Below are positions 9,636 to 21,589 of a DNA stretch of 64,000 bases, in pieces. The first letter of the stretch is position 1. Each line of letters starts with the position of its first letter. Under the pieces are notes generated by a model. It had not been told where the DNA came from. It did no database searches and saw only the letters and a list, made by a program, of their open reading frames with translations. The position numbers and the translations under genes are program-made. This DNA is from Harmonia axyridis (Eukaryota > Arthropoda > Insecta > Coleoptera > Coccinellidae). Location: NCBI RefSeq assembly GCF_914767665.1, contig NC_059504.1, positions 34,379,720 through 34,443,719 of the forward strand, read 5' to 3'.

Positions 9636-10965
9636 AAGGGTGTTTTTTTTTCAAGGTATATTAACTTTAAAATGGCATTAATGTTCAAGATGGCGACTGA
9701 TTCAACACCTGTTAAGTGATTTATTTTCAGTTTGGTTTGGCAATTCCTCATGATCAGACTCACGCCTGAACAACGCTTGCAAATAGTGCAATTTTATTTC
9801 GAAAATAATGGTTCTGTGCGGAATACGTATCGCGCACTACGTCCCTTTTATCGTCGACAAAATCGTCCATCAGAGCAGTTAATTCGATTAACCATGGAAC
9901 GTTTTCGCACCACGTTTACTCTTATTGATAACTCGCATCCTCAGAGACGCCGTACGGTGCGTACAGAAGAAGCTATTGGTGCTTTAGAGCGTAGCATTAA
10001 GGAAGACCCGAATGAGTCTATCCGCCATCGAGCACAGGAATTGGATCTGTGTCCATCCACTTTATGGAAGATTTTGCGGAAGGATCTTGTTTTGCGTGCT
10101 TACAAAATACAACTCGTACAAGAATTGAAGCCAAACGATCATCAAGTAAGGCGTAGATGCGTCGAATGGGCCCAAAATGAGATTGCCGTTGTTCCCGATT
10201 TTCATAATCGAATTTTGTTTAGCGATGAAGCGCACTTCTGGTTGAATGGCTACTTCAACAAACAAAACTGCCGCATTTAGAGTGAAGCTAATCCTCAAGT
10301 GTAGGTCGAAACACCGTTACATCCAGAAAAACTGACTGTTTGGTGCGCTTTATGGCTGGTGGAATCATTGGTCCGTACTTCTTCAAAAACGATGATTGCC
10401 AGAACGTTACAGTCAATGGTCATCAGTATAGAGCCATGATTACTAACTTTTTCATTCCTGAATTGAACAACCATGATGTCCAGGAGCTGTGGTTCCAACA
10501 AGACGGCGCAACATGTCTCACAGCTCGTGCCACAATCGATTTATTGAAAGACACGTTTGGTGACCACCTAATTTCACGTTTTGGACCTGTGAATTGGCCT
10601 TCAAGATCTTGTGATTTAACACTGCTAGACTACTTTCTATGGGGCTATGTAAAGTCATTGGTCTATGCGGATAGGCTTATCCGCATAGTCAAGGGTTTGT
10701 GGCTACAAACTCTTGACCATTTGGAAGATAACATTCGCCGTGTTATTGCCGATATACGGCCACAAATGTTGGAAAATGTCATCGAAAATTGGACGTCCAG
10801 ATTGCACTACATCCGAGCCAGCCGTGACGATTATATGCCAGAAATCATATTTAAAATGTAATGCCACAAGATTATCTTGCGGATTAATGAAATTCATGTC
10901 AATCGAATAACCCATCGTTGTTTTATTGCAATTTAAAGTTCTAGAGCTCTAAAGAAAACATCCTT
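9636..10965 (+). mobile_element. DD41D (rosa-like) Tc1/mariner element, full length, copy 1
   Basis: Element ends AAGGGTGTTTTTTTTTC on the left and the complement of AAGGATGTTTTCTTTAG on the right, with TA on both sides (9634-9635 and 10966-10967). The TIRs are about 35 bp and imperfect. Two shorter copies lie at 40491-41428 and 42499-43423. It encodes one transposase, now inactive. Confidence 0.9.
9750..10861 (+). pseudogene. DD41D transposase pseudogene
   Basis: The start is taken at 9750 because the deleted copies begin at the equivalent ATG. The N-terminus has the helix-turn-helix region (RLTPEQRLQIVQFYFENNGS, then NTYRALRPFYRR and NRPSEQLIRL), followed by the LCPSTLWKILRKDL block. Catalytic residues are visible as FSDEAHFW (first D), WFQQDGATC (second D) and LLDYFLWG (third D). 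Counting residues between the second and third gives 41, hence DD41D, the spacing described for the rosa-like family of the IS630-Tc1-mariner group. It is dead: TAG near 10278 where copy 2 has TGG, TAG near 10302 where copy 2 has TAT, and a 1-nt loss near 10350. It also has a net 27-nt in-frame insertion at 10674-10703. The C-terminus ends EIIFKM as in the other copies. Confidence 0.9.
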
Positions 10966-11051
10966 TACAAAGGGAGTACTAATACATCACAATCGGTCAT
11001 TCTTAATGTTAGATCAGTTTGTGTTTTTCCTTGTTTCTGTGAAAGTGAGAA

Positions 11052-11790
11052 ATGGCGCGCCGTGAAAAGTAAGTATACATTTTTTTCGAATCGTTCAATT
11101 ATTATTTTAAGTAAACAATGTTTTGAAAATTGTATATAATAATGTTCTTTATATTTCGAGTAATAAACAAAAAAAATCTTCTAATATGATTAGATGTTTC
11201 TTATCGTGTTCCCTATATGGAACACTAGTCCCTTAAGATAGTATTACTTATCTGAATTTGTTTATAGGTTGTCCGTTCAGCAGATGGCCGATCTATTCAA
11301 GTGTAATGAGTTTTGGCGGGATTTTGATCCAAATGATGGTGTTCAAGCTGTTTTTATTGAACCACCGGAACCTAGAAAACTATCAGACGAGGATTCTGCA
11401 CATGAAGAATCTGGTGGCTTATCGGATAATCTATCCGGAAAACAACTGGTTGCAAAATGCTGAAGTTCTCGTGGAATGTAGCTCAAGATTAGGTAATTTT
11501 TCACGTTGAAGGATGATGATGATGACGAAGAAGAGATTTCAGATGACGTCCCTTTATCAGCTATTGCGTCAATATCCAAACTATCGGACAAAACTGAACA
11601 GGGGAGATGGACACACAAAAGGACCTTTCAGCTGTTCTGTTTCCAGAATGTGATGTGCCTAAAATTTAGAAATTTAAATTCCATCGACATTCTATTATCC
11701 TATTTATACATGGCTTATAGATGCAGATGTTCAAAATGCTCTGGTGATCTACAATATTCTTCACCCTGAAACTACCCAACTGATTTTCAG
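11052..11790 (+). pseudogene. piggyBac-like transposase 5' fragment with an intron
   Basis: ATG at 11052 opens a short exon (MARREK) followed by a GTAAGTA donor; TTTATAG at about 11262-11268 is a fitting acceptor. Joining them continues as RLSVQQMADLF, then VFIEPPEPRKLSDEDS and SGGLSDNLSGKQL, which matches the acidic N-terminal region of piggyBac-type transposases (IEPPEP..LTDEDSGDE..GGL.DNLSG). A TGA near 11461 and frame changes follow; an acidic DDDDEEE run and a broken WTHKRTFQLF segment extend to about 11700. The DDE core and C-terminal cysteine-rich domain are not found. The assignment rests on the N-terminal motif and my memory of the family. Confidence 0.5.
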
Positions 11791-13470
11791 GAGAGAAGTT
11801 GTACAGGTCTACCTTAAGAAATTTCAGAATTGTTGAATATATCCTGAATAATAAAAGTAGGCGATGTGTTGGAACGATTCATATCGGTAGCTCTGTTCGC
11901 ACTGTCGAAAATGCGATGTTTGAATGCGATGCATTGACTGCTTCCTACATTTCATACACGATAAAATGTAAAATTTCATTAAAATTTTCAATTTTCATTT
12001 TCAAAACGGCGGACTACTGAACTCGAAAATTGACCTATTGTTGCTCATGGTATTATTCCAAATAAAAATAGATGGATTTCATGTCATTCCTTACAAATTA
12101 ATAAATTCACTACCCAATACAGCAAAATCAGTTGTAATGAAATTTGTGGAATGCGTTATTCACAAGATAGATGAGGAATCAAAAAATATGAGTTTTCAAC
12201 GACTCAACACTATGGGCTACATCAGCAACATTTTCAGTTGTTATTTTTCTTCATTGCTCTTTCTTTGTTGTTATTGAGAACAAATTTGAAATATATGTTA
12301 CGTTTTAGGGTTTACATCATTCTCTATACCGAGTGCTACAGGGAGCTTAAATTTCAGGGTCAAGTCCTTTTCGCCCCATATTTTTTTTTAGAACCCCGCT
12401 GGTGGATTCTAACATATAAAATGAATTATTTATATTTATATTTATATTTTGTTTATCTGTGATATGAAATGATTCGTGAAAATACGAAATGCCGACTAAA
12501 GGACATCTTTCCCTTTATACATTACCGTGTCAATTTGGAGAGACACCTACCTTGAGGGAATTTTCAGGTTTATATTTTTTCTTAATAGCTCTGAAAAAGG
12601 GTCCCAATTCATTTTATGGAGAATCAGAGCAGTTTTGAACCCATTTTCACTGACATTGTCTATAAAATATAAACTTATCTGAGTTCTTCCACGTCTCAAC
12701 CAATTCCTAAGAGAATAGAGTAAATAAAGGTGGGTCTATCGAGAATTCCGGATGTTGTTTTTCGATAAAGGGACAAAGTGGACCTCTTTATCGGGATAGG
12801 TATTGAGTGTTCAATGGAAAATAATGTCGAAAAAGATTTTAATTTTTGGAAACTATGAAGCTTTGGATTTCTGTATTATTTCTAGGATTTTGAATTAAAC
12901 AGAATAAAAAAAAAACGAGCATCATTGCTGATTTAATGTTATTTCGTAATGGAATTTATCATTCACCTTACCTACTTTTCAAGCATCCATGAATTGACAT
13001 ATTTGCCCAGGCTCAATATGTCATAATACAAATTAAAGAATTGATGAATTACTTGAAATAATTTTTTTTATTACCTATTCGATTGTTCTTGCCTCACACT
13101 GGGTATTCCTGAATTATAGGAAAAAGAGAGATTCCTTGGATAATTTTGAGAATGAAAAGTCCCATGTAGTGATGCTTATATCAGTTTATCAAATCTTCAT
13201 CAATCGGCGCTACAAAGTGGGTAAATAAGTACCAAAACTTATAATTAATTCATTCATAACAGCTTACTAGCTGGATCTTTGTGATAATTTGGATTTTCCT
13301 GAGAATTACTAGAGAGCTGTTTGAAATTTTTTTCTCGAAACCGATAGCAGATACAACAAAACTATAACAAACCAAAAAGTATAGTACTGGACCCAAGTTT
13401 CTTTCAACCTTTTTTTGAACTACCAGCGGTTCACCAAAAAATAGTTCTGGAGGAAAGAATCAAGTACCCC
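11791..13470. other. AT-rich non-coding sequence
   Basis: Possibly the degraded remainder of the piggyBac-like gene up to about 12200 (fragments such as AHGIIPNKNRW in one frame), but this is too weak to annotate. A short TTTATA-type repeat lies at 12425-12455. Nothing else recognised. Confidence 0.35.
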
Positions 13471-13479
13471 TCCAAAAAA

Positions 13480-13695
13480 AAAATTTCACCCTGTAGATTT
13501 TGCATTCAAAATTAGCATATTAAGTACATGATGAAAACTTTAAATTGGAATATATATGGCCAATTCAAATTGAATATCTTGTGAAGGGAAGGTTCTATGA
13601 GAAAAACAATTAAACTTCAACACCTGTATCTCGAAAACAAAAGTGACTAGAGAAATCTGTCATTTTCATTTGTACCTCCAATTTAGGAATACCGT
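13480..13695 (-). repeat. MITE-like repeat, second copy
   Basis: Reverse-orientation relative of 652-890: TTTCACCCTGTAGATTTTGC at the left mirrors the right end of that copy, and ACCTCCAATTTAGGAATACC mirrors its left end. The internal palindromes of the first copy are absent here, so they arose in the first copy or were lost here. Confidence 0.55.
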
Positions 13696-14009
13696 ATAGA
13701 TATAGTCGTAGTGCAATAGAAGTACTCATCTTGAAAGCGCTAATAAACTCATAAACCGCAAAAGGGAACGTTTTTTTCCAGCCGTGTGGATTTCAAAGTG
13801 AAATGATCGTTGGTTCATTTTAGTGAAAACGTTCGTTCTTCGTCTTTGCCAGAATCGTGCAATTTTTAATTTAGAAATCTTAGGGGGCCAGGGGGGAGGG
13901 GGTAATTAACCCCCGAACCCCCTATTTCTACGCCTCTGATCATAGAAAATAATTATTATAGCAAAATTTGTTGAAATTATCAATAACTTTGGAATTTAGA
14001 TAATACACG

Positions 14010-14600
14010 TGTCCGTGAAGTTAGCACCCACTTTTTCGAAAATGAAGTTTGTTTGTTGCATTCGTTTTTAACTCGTTATTTTTGTTTGTACCTTGAGGAT
14101 ACTGGTAGAAAAATATCGCATTCCGCTGGGGTGCCAACTTTTCATAATTTCAGTTTGGAAGTCCATCGTTAGTAACTGTTTGTAACACAAACAGTTTTGT
14201 TTGTAACCTAATCTATAATTTAGAAATATCACTCCTAAAATGCGAAGATAGCACCTACTTTTTCAAAAATGGAGATTTTTTTTTCGTATTTTTTTAGTAA
14301 CTATATAGTTACTTAGTAACTATTTGTAAGACAAAAATTTTTCGTTTGTATCTCAAGGATACTGGAAGGAAAATATCGCTTGGGTGCCAACTTTACGCTT
14401 TTTTAAATTTTTCTCAAAAAAAAAAAAATTCACTTTAAAAGTCCGTCGTCAGTAACTGTTTGTAACATAAAATTTTTGTTCGTAACCTAATCTCTGATAA
14501 AAAAATACTCCTAGAATGCGAAGTTAGCATCCACTTTTTCGAAAATGAAGAATTTTTTTTTACATTCATCAGTAACTCGTTAGCTTTTATTTCCAACAGG
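14010..14600. repeat. Long-period tandem repeat (~230-280 bp, about 2.2 units)
   Basis: The phrase TGCGAAGTTAGCACCCACTT (or close variants, with TTTTTCGAAAATGAAG following) starts near 14015, 14242 and 14518. Each unit also contains CAAGGATACTGG-like, GGTGCCAACTTT and AGTAACTGTTTGTAACA phrases. Units have diverged by indels in A and T runs. Confidence 0.75.
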
Positions 14601-15148
14601 TGACGGCACCCAATTACAGGAAATCAAAAACAACAATCAATATAAAATCAATAATGATTTATAAAGAAAAAAAAATTAATGCTATATCATGAACGTTATC
14701 CAATAAAACAATGAAAATTAAGAGATAAACAGCCCATAAACAATACACCCCAAGAGACAGTTTTCAGGCCCCGGAAAAAAAAAACAAAATACAAGAAAGA
14801 AATGGTAATCAAATACAATATAACGTCAAGCGTGATCATCTTAACTTCAAATGTTTTAATTTAAATACAAATCACAGATAAAACCTAGAGGATGAGAATG
14901 CAGATCACATTTATCTGCTATAGAATTAAAAACGGAACAAGCAAATCTCAGTGGTGACTGCAAAAGCAGAACTTATTGTCTGATATTCTTGAATTATTTG
15001 ATCTATCAGTACGTTTTTGAATTGACTTGGTCTGTAATAATAATAATAATAATAATAGACCTTTATTTAATCTGAAAATATCACAAAAAAATGATGTAGA
15101 TCACGTCACAAAAATCATAATTTAATATTAAAAATCATAATTTAAATA

Positions 15149-17978
15149 TTAAAGTTCATTGAAATCTTTCTCAGCCATAAACTCTTTTACACTGTAGTAA
15201 CCTTTTTTATATAAAAATTTTTTTAAAGTTTTCTTTTGAATGATTTTAGGTCTTGTTTTGAATGTTTGTGGCATATTGTTCCAAATATTTACTAAAGAAT
15301 GAACAACATTCTTTTGAATGTAGGCATAATTTGGTTTTTCTAAACTAAGATGAGTTTTTCCTCTGGTATCATAACAATGATCAAGCATTAACATTTCAAA
15401 GTTAGTGAAGTTATTGATTACATACATTATGCACTCATATATATACAAACAGTATAGAGTTAATATATTATTATTATTCCTAAAGATATCCCTACATGAT
15501 TCGTTATATTTTAGTTTGAAAACAGTTCTCAAACATTTTTTTTGTATTATGAAGATTCTTTCAACATCAACAGAATTCGCCCAGAAGATGATTCCATACT
15601 TGAGTCTGGAGTGGACGTATGCATGATATGCGGTCAGGGAAGCATCTGATCCAATTGTTCTTGTCAAGATCGTTAAGGCATAACAGTACCTTGCAAGGCT
15701 TGTTGCCATATATTCAATGTGTGGCCGCCAATTCAAATCCCGATCTAAATAGATTCCCAAGAATGGTAGAGTATCTTGAGCTGTTATATTCTCACCATGA
15801 TAGATTAAGTTGATGGCATGTTGATTCTTTTCTCTGAATATTATAAATTTGGTCTTGGTGATGTTCATTGTGAGATTATTCTTCCCGAACCATTTTTCGA
15901 GGTTTTCCAAATCTTTTTCAACTCCGTATTTGCATTCATCTGGGGTGGAACCAACGCAGATTACTGAAACGTCATCGGCATACATTACAGTATCATTCGA
16001 TGTTACTTTGATCAAGTCATTTGCATATATTATATAAAGTAGCGGACCTAAGATAGATCCTTGGGGGACCCCTCTATCCACATGCAAGGCATTAGATATT
16101 ATTTGTTTCCCATTTTGTCCTTTTCCAATTGTTCTCTGTATTCTCCCTGTTAAGTATGATTGAAATATTTTTGATGTTATACCTCTTATACCATATCTCT
16201 CCATTTTTTGCAGTAAGATGTTGTGATTCACTGTATCGAACGCTTTGGTCAAGTCCAAGAAAAGCGTCGCTGTTATCTGATTTTTATTCAAAGATTTTAT
16301 TACAGAGTTTAGAACTCGATATAATGCATCTATGGTCGATTTTCCCTTTCTAAATCCACATTGTTGTTCCACCAATATTTTTTCTTCTCAAAGAACTGCA
16401 TTACTCTATCAAAAATAATTCTTTCGAAAATTTTATTAACATTTGAGACTAGAGATATTGGTCGGTAGTTATCAAAATTGTTTTTTTCTCCTTTCTTGTG
16501 AATCGGCTTGACCCAGGCTTCTTTGAGGGCTTGTGGATATTTTCCGTATTGAAACATTTGATTTATAATATGTGTTAAGGGTAACGTCAATATCGGTGCA
16601 CATTTTTTCAGTAGATCAACAGGTATCTCGTCACATCCTGTCGATTTTTTATTTTTGAGTTGAATTATGTAATGGTACATTTCTTTCTCTGTAACTGGAT
16701 TCAGAAAAATGCTTGAATCGCAATTATTTATGTTTTCTGCAACATCAGTGTTCTTATGGTTGTTCAATACATTAGTTTTCAGGAAGAATTTATTCATTTC
16801 ATCTAATAACTTTTTTTCATCTTTTCCAGGGAATGATTCAAACAGAGTACCATCAGTAGCACTTCTTTTTTTCGTCACGTTATTAATTAAATTCCAAGTT
16901 GCTTTGGTCTTATTTTCCGAATTATATATGAAGTCCTTGTCAGAGATTTTCTTAGATAATTCCACTACTCGTTTCAGTATCGCTGAATATTTTTTATAGT
17001 ATTCTTCAGTCACCATTCCTTTCAACATTTTTTCGTGAAGCTCCCGTTTGTGTTTACTCGATATTCTTATAGCCATGTGCGATTCCTTTTCCTTCTCAGT
17101 TTCATTTTTTTCCGTGGAATGATCTGATTCATCTTTGTTAACATTGTGCTGTAAAACATTCCGTAGGCCACATCTGGATCTGTTTCTATTATCATATTAT
17201 CCCAGTTGAAATCCCTCAAACAAACAAAAAAATCTTCTGGTTTGGTTTTTGTAAAAAACCTTTTTTCAATAATTTCAACATTTTTCGTTTCTATAGGAAA
17301 TATGCTTTCTACTGAAATGAACTGCGCCATATGATCGGACAGTGCAGATGTTATGTTTTTATTATTACTTATCATAGATGTATTTACGAATATATTATCT
17401 ATAAGAGAACCTGTAGTCTTTGTAACTCTAGTGGGATTAAATATTGTCTGCGTATAATTGAAGGTGGTTAACAAATCCATGAGTAAGCATTTGGAGGTAT
17501 CTTCATTCATGAGATTTATATTGAAGTCGCCACATATTATAACATCGTAATCAACAAAATGACCTTGAACTACAATGAGTACACCCTCAAGGGTGGCTAA
17601 AAAAATCTGCACATTTCCCAAACATGTACGATATATAGACAATACTACTAGTTTTCTAAATCTACTCACCGTACATGATATTTCAGCCTCACATTCAACA
17701 CTCATGTGTTCTATAATCGGTACTTTTTCAAAATCTTTTAAGGTGTCTTTTATTAAAATACATGACCCCCCATGAATGGACTTTTCTCGAGTGTAACATG
17801 ACATTAGCTGGTAATTTTCAATTTTTATTAGATCAACCTCATCCTTGTTAAGCCAATGCTCGGTGAGGCACAGCAGGTCTGGACTATTTTCTAAAGATGT
17901 TATGAATATTTCTAGTTCTAAGATTTTATTTCTTATACATTGGATGTTTTGATGTAGTATATTTATGGTTTTCTTCAA
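15149..17978 (-). pseudogene. LINE ORF2: APE endonuclease plus reverse transcriptase, two frameshifts
   Basis: First segment (17978-17067) is an APE-type endonuclease: NILHQNIQCIRNK at the start, LCLTEHWL, IICGDFNINLM and the terminal SALSDHMAQF are the expected metal-binding and catalytic blocks. Second segment (17076-16330) is the linker and RT fingers: KPIHKKGEKNNFDNYRPISL. Third (16375-15149) holds the RT palm: FLDLTKAFDTVNH with the first catalytic Asp, GVPQGSILGPLLY, and VMYADDVSVI with the catalytic Asp pair, then a C-terminal thumb region ending GYYSVKEF. Frame breaks lie at about 17070 and about 16385, the latter in an A-run (GAAGAAAAAATATT). All active-site residues survive, so the copy is young or recently damaged. 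The start at 17978 gives the usual short N-terminus before the endonuclease. Confidence 0.88.
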
Positions 17979-18051
17979 TTCTCTCGGGGGAGATATCGTC
18001 TGAGATGGAGAAAATGGTTCAGACTAATACCTTTTTCCCACTTGCTCGGAT

Positions 18052-19256
18052 TCATAATAATTTCTTTGGATTCATATGGCACATAAATTTTAAATGAACT
18101 TTTATATATATATCCTTCCTTGTTTTCATTTTTTCGCACGTTCCATTTAAATTGAATGTTTCGGAAATATAGCTTTTTACTTGTTCTGGTGTTGTTTCTG
18201 GTTTGAGGCCAGTTAAGAAAAGACAGCTCAGTTGTTTCGCAGCAGGTAAATTTGTTTCTCCTTTTTCTCCCTTAATAGGCTGTGGTCTTTCTTTCTTCAA
18301 TGTATGTTTTTTCTTTCCATAGATCACCTTTTTCCATTCACTTTCATCTACATCTTCAAAATGTTTATTTATACGTCCTTCCTCACTTTCATTAGCATAG
18401 TCTCTTACATTTGCAGTGACATTTTTACATATTATTTCACTGGAATTCCCTTGTTCGAAGTTATTCATATTATGTTGTTTGTTTACTTTACTTATCGGCA
18501 CAGATGCCAATGACAGTGCTATGTTTGGTTTCATAATTTCTGACATTAATTTTTTGGACGCAGTATTACCTTTCCGATTGTCATTACTTTCCTTATTTCC
18601 TTTTTTTCCATCATGTACTTGACTTTCATTATGCATATATTTGGTACATTAACACCATCCTTGACAGTTACAGATTTCTTCTTAGTCGATATCATCTGAG
18701 GACTTTTCATAACATATTCTGTATTATTTCCTCCTGATAATTGTATATGGCGGTTCTCATATGGTACCATAGATGGAGCGTAGTTCTGTTGACTTTCCAT
18801 AACATTAATTTTTTCTAATAACAAGGAGTTATTTTGAAGTAAAATTGAATTCTTTCCTTGTATTTCGTGAATTATTTGTTTCAAATAGGAATTTTCTAAT
18901 TCCAATTTGGATAGTTTTAGTTCGCTCACCTCTTGTTCAGAATTATTTACATCTTTTTTTTCACTGGTTTGGTTCTGTTGACAACAAATTATCAACGAAT
19001 CACTTTTATAAACTGCGTTCTTCATTCTTCTAACACACCCCTCGTGGAAAAATGACTCACAATTCATATACATCATCACTTTGCATTGCTTGGAACAGCA
19101 TTTGAATAATTTTTCAGTAGTTGTTTCACTACAATTAGAAGTTTCATCGCCATCGCGTTCATTCACGTCTAACTCTCTCGACGCCATTTTTATAATGATC
19201 TCCTGAGCCGAATTGGCAGTGCTTCGTGTGTTTATATTATTGTTCAGACTTTTCAA
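18052..19256 (-). pseudogene. LINE ORF1: PHD finger, coiled coil, RRM-like end, one frameshift
   Basis: From 19256: about 35 residues, then a cysteine/histidine-rich finger (CCSKQCKVMMYMNC, FFHEGC, LIICC) resembling a PHD finger, then a leucine/asparagine-rich coiled coil (LKLSKLELENSYLKQII, NSILLQNNSLLLEKINVM). After a one-base frame change near 18620 a basic linker follows (HDGKKGNKESNDNRKGN) and a C-terminal domain starting CLFLTGLKPETTPEQVKSY, which looks like the RRM/carboxy domain of LINE ORF1 nucleic-acid-binding proteins. The protein would bind element RNA. The next ORF starts 73 nt after the ORF1 end, as in two-ORF LINEs. Confidence 0.75.
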
Positions 19257-19290
19257 ATCGTGATTGAGGTTTTCTTATATTTTATAATAT

Positions 19291-21345
19291 CTCTCGATAA
19301 ATTTGAAGAGGTATAAGATCAACATACATAAAGTTTTAATCTTCGAAGGTATGACCACGTTTGATGTCTGTCGCAATTCTACTCCTCCACGAAAAAAAGA
19401 TCATGAATACAAACAATATAACGTGGCACGGTATATCCTCATACAAAGCCAGACAAGAAAGTCCCTCGAAAAAGGACCCGTCTAATCGATCAGAGAGGAT
19501 ATCTATCGGTTCCACCGGAAATTCAGGAGGATTTAGTGTGTCCTCCATTTTACAGTTTTCCACTGACCCCAAACGCTTTTCGATTATATTACAGGATATT
19601 TCTTCTGGTGATTCAATCTTGAGAGAATTTAGAGGAGAGCGAACGTATAACGAAAGGACGTAACACTATTAGGGAGTCATTTCATCAGATCCTATACTTC
19701 CTGGTTTTATTTTGCGTCATCCCATTCAAGAGACGTCAGAAATTAAATTCGTTTTGTTCGACGTAACTTGGTCATTCTTTTCCCGTATTATCTCCTTATC
19801 TAGTCGTTAGATCGTTCCAATCTGGAGGAAGGATAGTAGAAATCATGACACAATTAGTAATTTATGTACAAACTTGTCTGTCTCACGAGTTGGTAGATAT
19901 TTAACAGAATAGTATTATCCACTTTCAACAAGATCACAAAAAAGTTTCCTGAGATTATTCAACATTTTTTGGTAGCTTCTTCCAGGGAAACAATGGCTTA
20001 TCAGTTCACACAAATGTCTTTTATTTTCAATTTTTGAGGCGAGGGTGGCATGAAATGAGAGTTCAACTCTCTGATGAATAATTCGAGGTCAAATGGAATG
20101 AGCCCAGATTCCAAATATCTCGGTTGGCTTCATTATGGGCAACATCCGTGGGATCCAAATAATGAAAATTTGGTGAGGATCGAAGAATTGGGTTATTGGA
20201 AGAACAATTTTTTTTTTCAAAATCTTCATATTTCAAAATCTATCCATTAGATTTCAATGAAATAATGTGCGGCAAATAAAATTCAGCTATGAATCTACTA
20301 CCTGACAAAAAATCTAGTTTTTCTGACATGATCACCTTATGAACCACAGAATATGTTTCAGAGAATGGATTGCTCCATTGAAATTTGACTATCTGAAATA
20401 GAGCTTGATTTCAAATAGTCAAATTTTCATGCAGATTGTTCTTTTTACCAGGTTTGGTGTACATAAATCGAAAATCGAAACATTTGAGCATTCATTTATA
20501 ATTTTCATAAACCTTTTTTTTTTCTATAGACAATTGATACAAATAGTGATGAATGATTGATCCCTTACTTCAATATTTTCAAGAAATGTCTTAGACAAGT
20601 ATATTTTGAGATCAGATTTGTGTTCTGAAGAATTAATTTAGGAGCAAATATATAGTTAGAAATAAATATCTAGGTGCGAAAAATCTTCAAAACCATTCAT
20701 GAATGGCTGACAAAGAGCTCCTGATATCACATCATGGTTTTTTTAATAAACATATAATAGAAACTGGATATTAAAATGATTCATTATAAAATATTATAGT
20801 ACTCAAAATGATACAATTGCAAGTACGGTACTCACGATCAGGGTTTGACTTAACTTCCAATGAAAAGTAGATCACATAACAGGAGGCATACCTACATAGG
20901 ACGATTAGGAGGTTGATACAAGGTAAATGCCGAATTTATCTACCTCTTCTTTATTTCTTCTTCAGCACTTCATCATGGTCTCATATCGAATAAAGAGTTA
21001 TTTTCATATGAAATTAATTGAGGATGGAAAACTCTATAACTAATTTCCATTTTGAATTTGCAAGTTATACAGAATTCTTCAAAATAGAACACATTTTCAG
21101 AAAGATTTGCCAATGAAAACTTCTGAGAATAATTCTTTGAGTTGTTTTTAATTAGAAAATTATTCATAGAACTATCGATATATTATAAACTACACCGAGA
21201 ATTAATTTTACCTATCTAAAGATATATCAAGTGTATTCTTGATTTGCCTTCTCAGGTAAAGGTGTTTTCAGGAATTTATTCAAATGAGATTTTGGAAGTA
21301 AATACTAGAAGAACGGAGAGATATTCTGATTTTTTGTAATACTTA
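19291..21345. other. Non-coding, possibly LINE 5' leader at the start
   Basis: 19290-19670 has frames open on both strands and may hold the LINE 5' UTR or the target. Beyond it I see only AT-rich sequence and a 19-bp-stem hairpin (20381-20399 against 20408-20426, one mismatch, 8-nt loop). Confidence 0.35.
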
Positions 21346-21348
21346 ATT

Positions 21349-21582
21349 GATAACTCTATTGGGTGTTCAAAATGTGACAATTCATAAATAACTCATTCAG
21401 ACATTAATATAAGGTTTATTCCAAACGGCACACTTTGTACCTATTTTTTATAAAGTAAAAATTTTTCTCTACCAAATGAGATAATAAAATAAATGGTGCG
21501 CCACTTGGAATGAGCCCAATATTAACGTTTGAATGAGTCTTCAATGAATTATCTCATTTTGAACACGCAGTTGAGTTCTCAA
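21349..21582. repeat. Palindromic MITE, ~85-bp inverted arms
   Basis: Left arm around 21356-21434 (GGGTGTTCAAAATGTGACAA, then CTCATTCAGACATTAATAT and TTATTCCAAACGGC) pairs with right arm around 21497-21572 (GCCACTTGGAATGAG, then AATGAGTCTTCAATGAATTA and TCATTTTGAACACGC). The arms are diverged by roughly one base in six. No coding capacity. Confidence 0.75.
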
Positions 21583-21589
21583 TGATTAT

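Larger units (their letters stand above)
15035..19290 (-). mobile_element. Nearly complete two-ORF LINE (CR1/Jockey-type), minus strand
   Basis: Read on the minus strand: PHD/coiled-coil ORF1 (19256-18052), a 73-bp gap, ORF2 with APE endonuclease and RT (17978-15149), a short 3' UTR and an (ATT)n tail seen on the plus strand as (TAA)n at 15035-15057, preceded by AATAAAGG. Both ORFs are broken by single-base frameshifts but no domain is missing. The 5' limit is uncertain; I place it just beyond the ORF1 start. The clade call rests on the ORF1 PHD finger, the endonuclease start (LHQNIQCIRNK) and the microsatellite tail. Confidence 0.85.
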
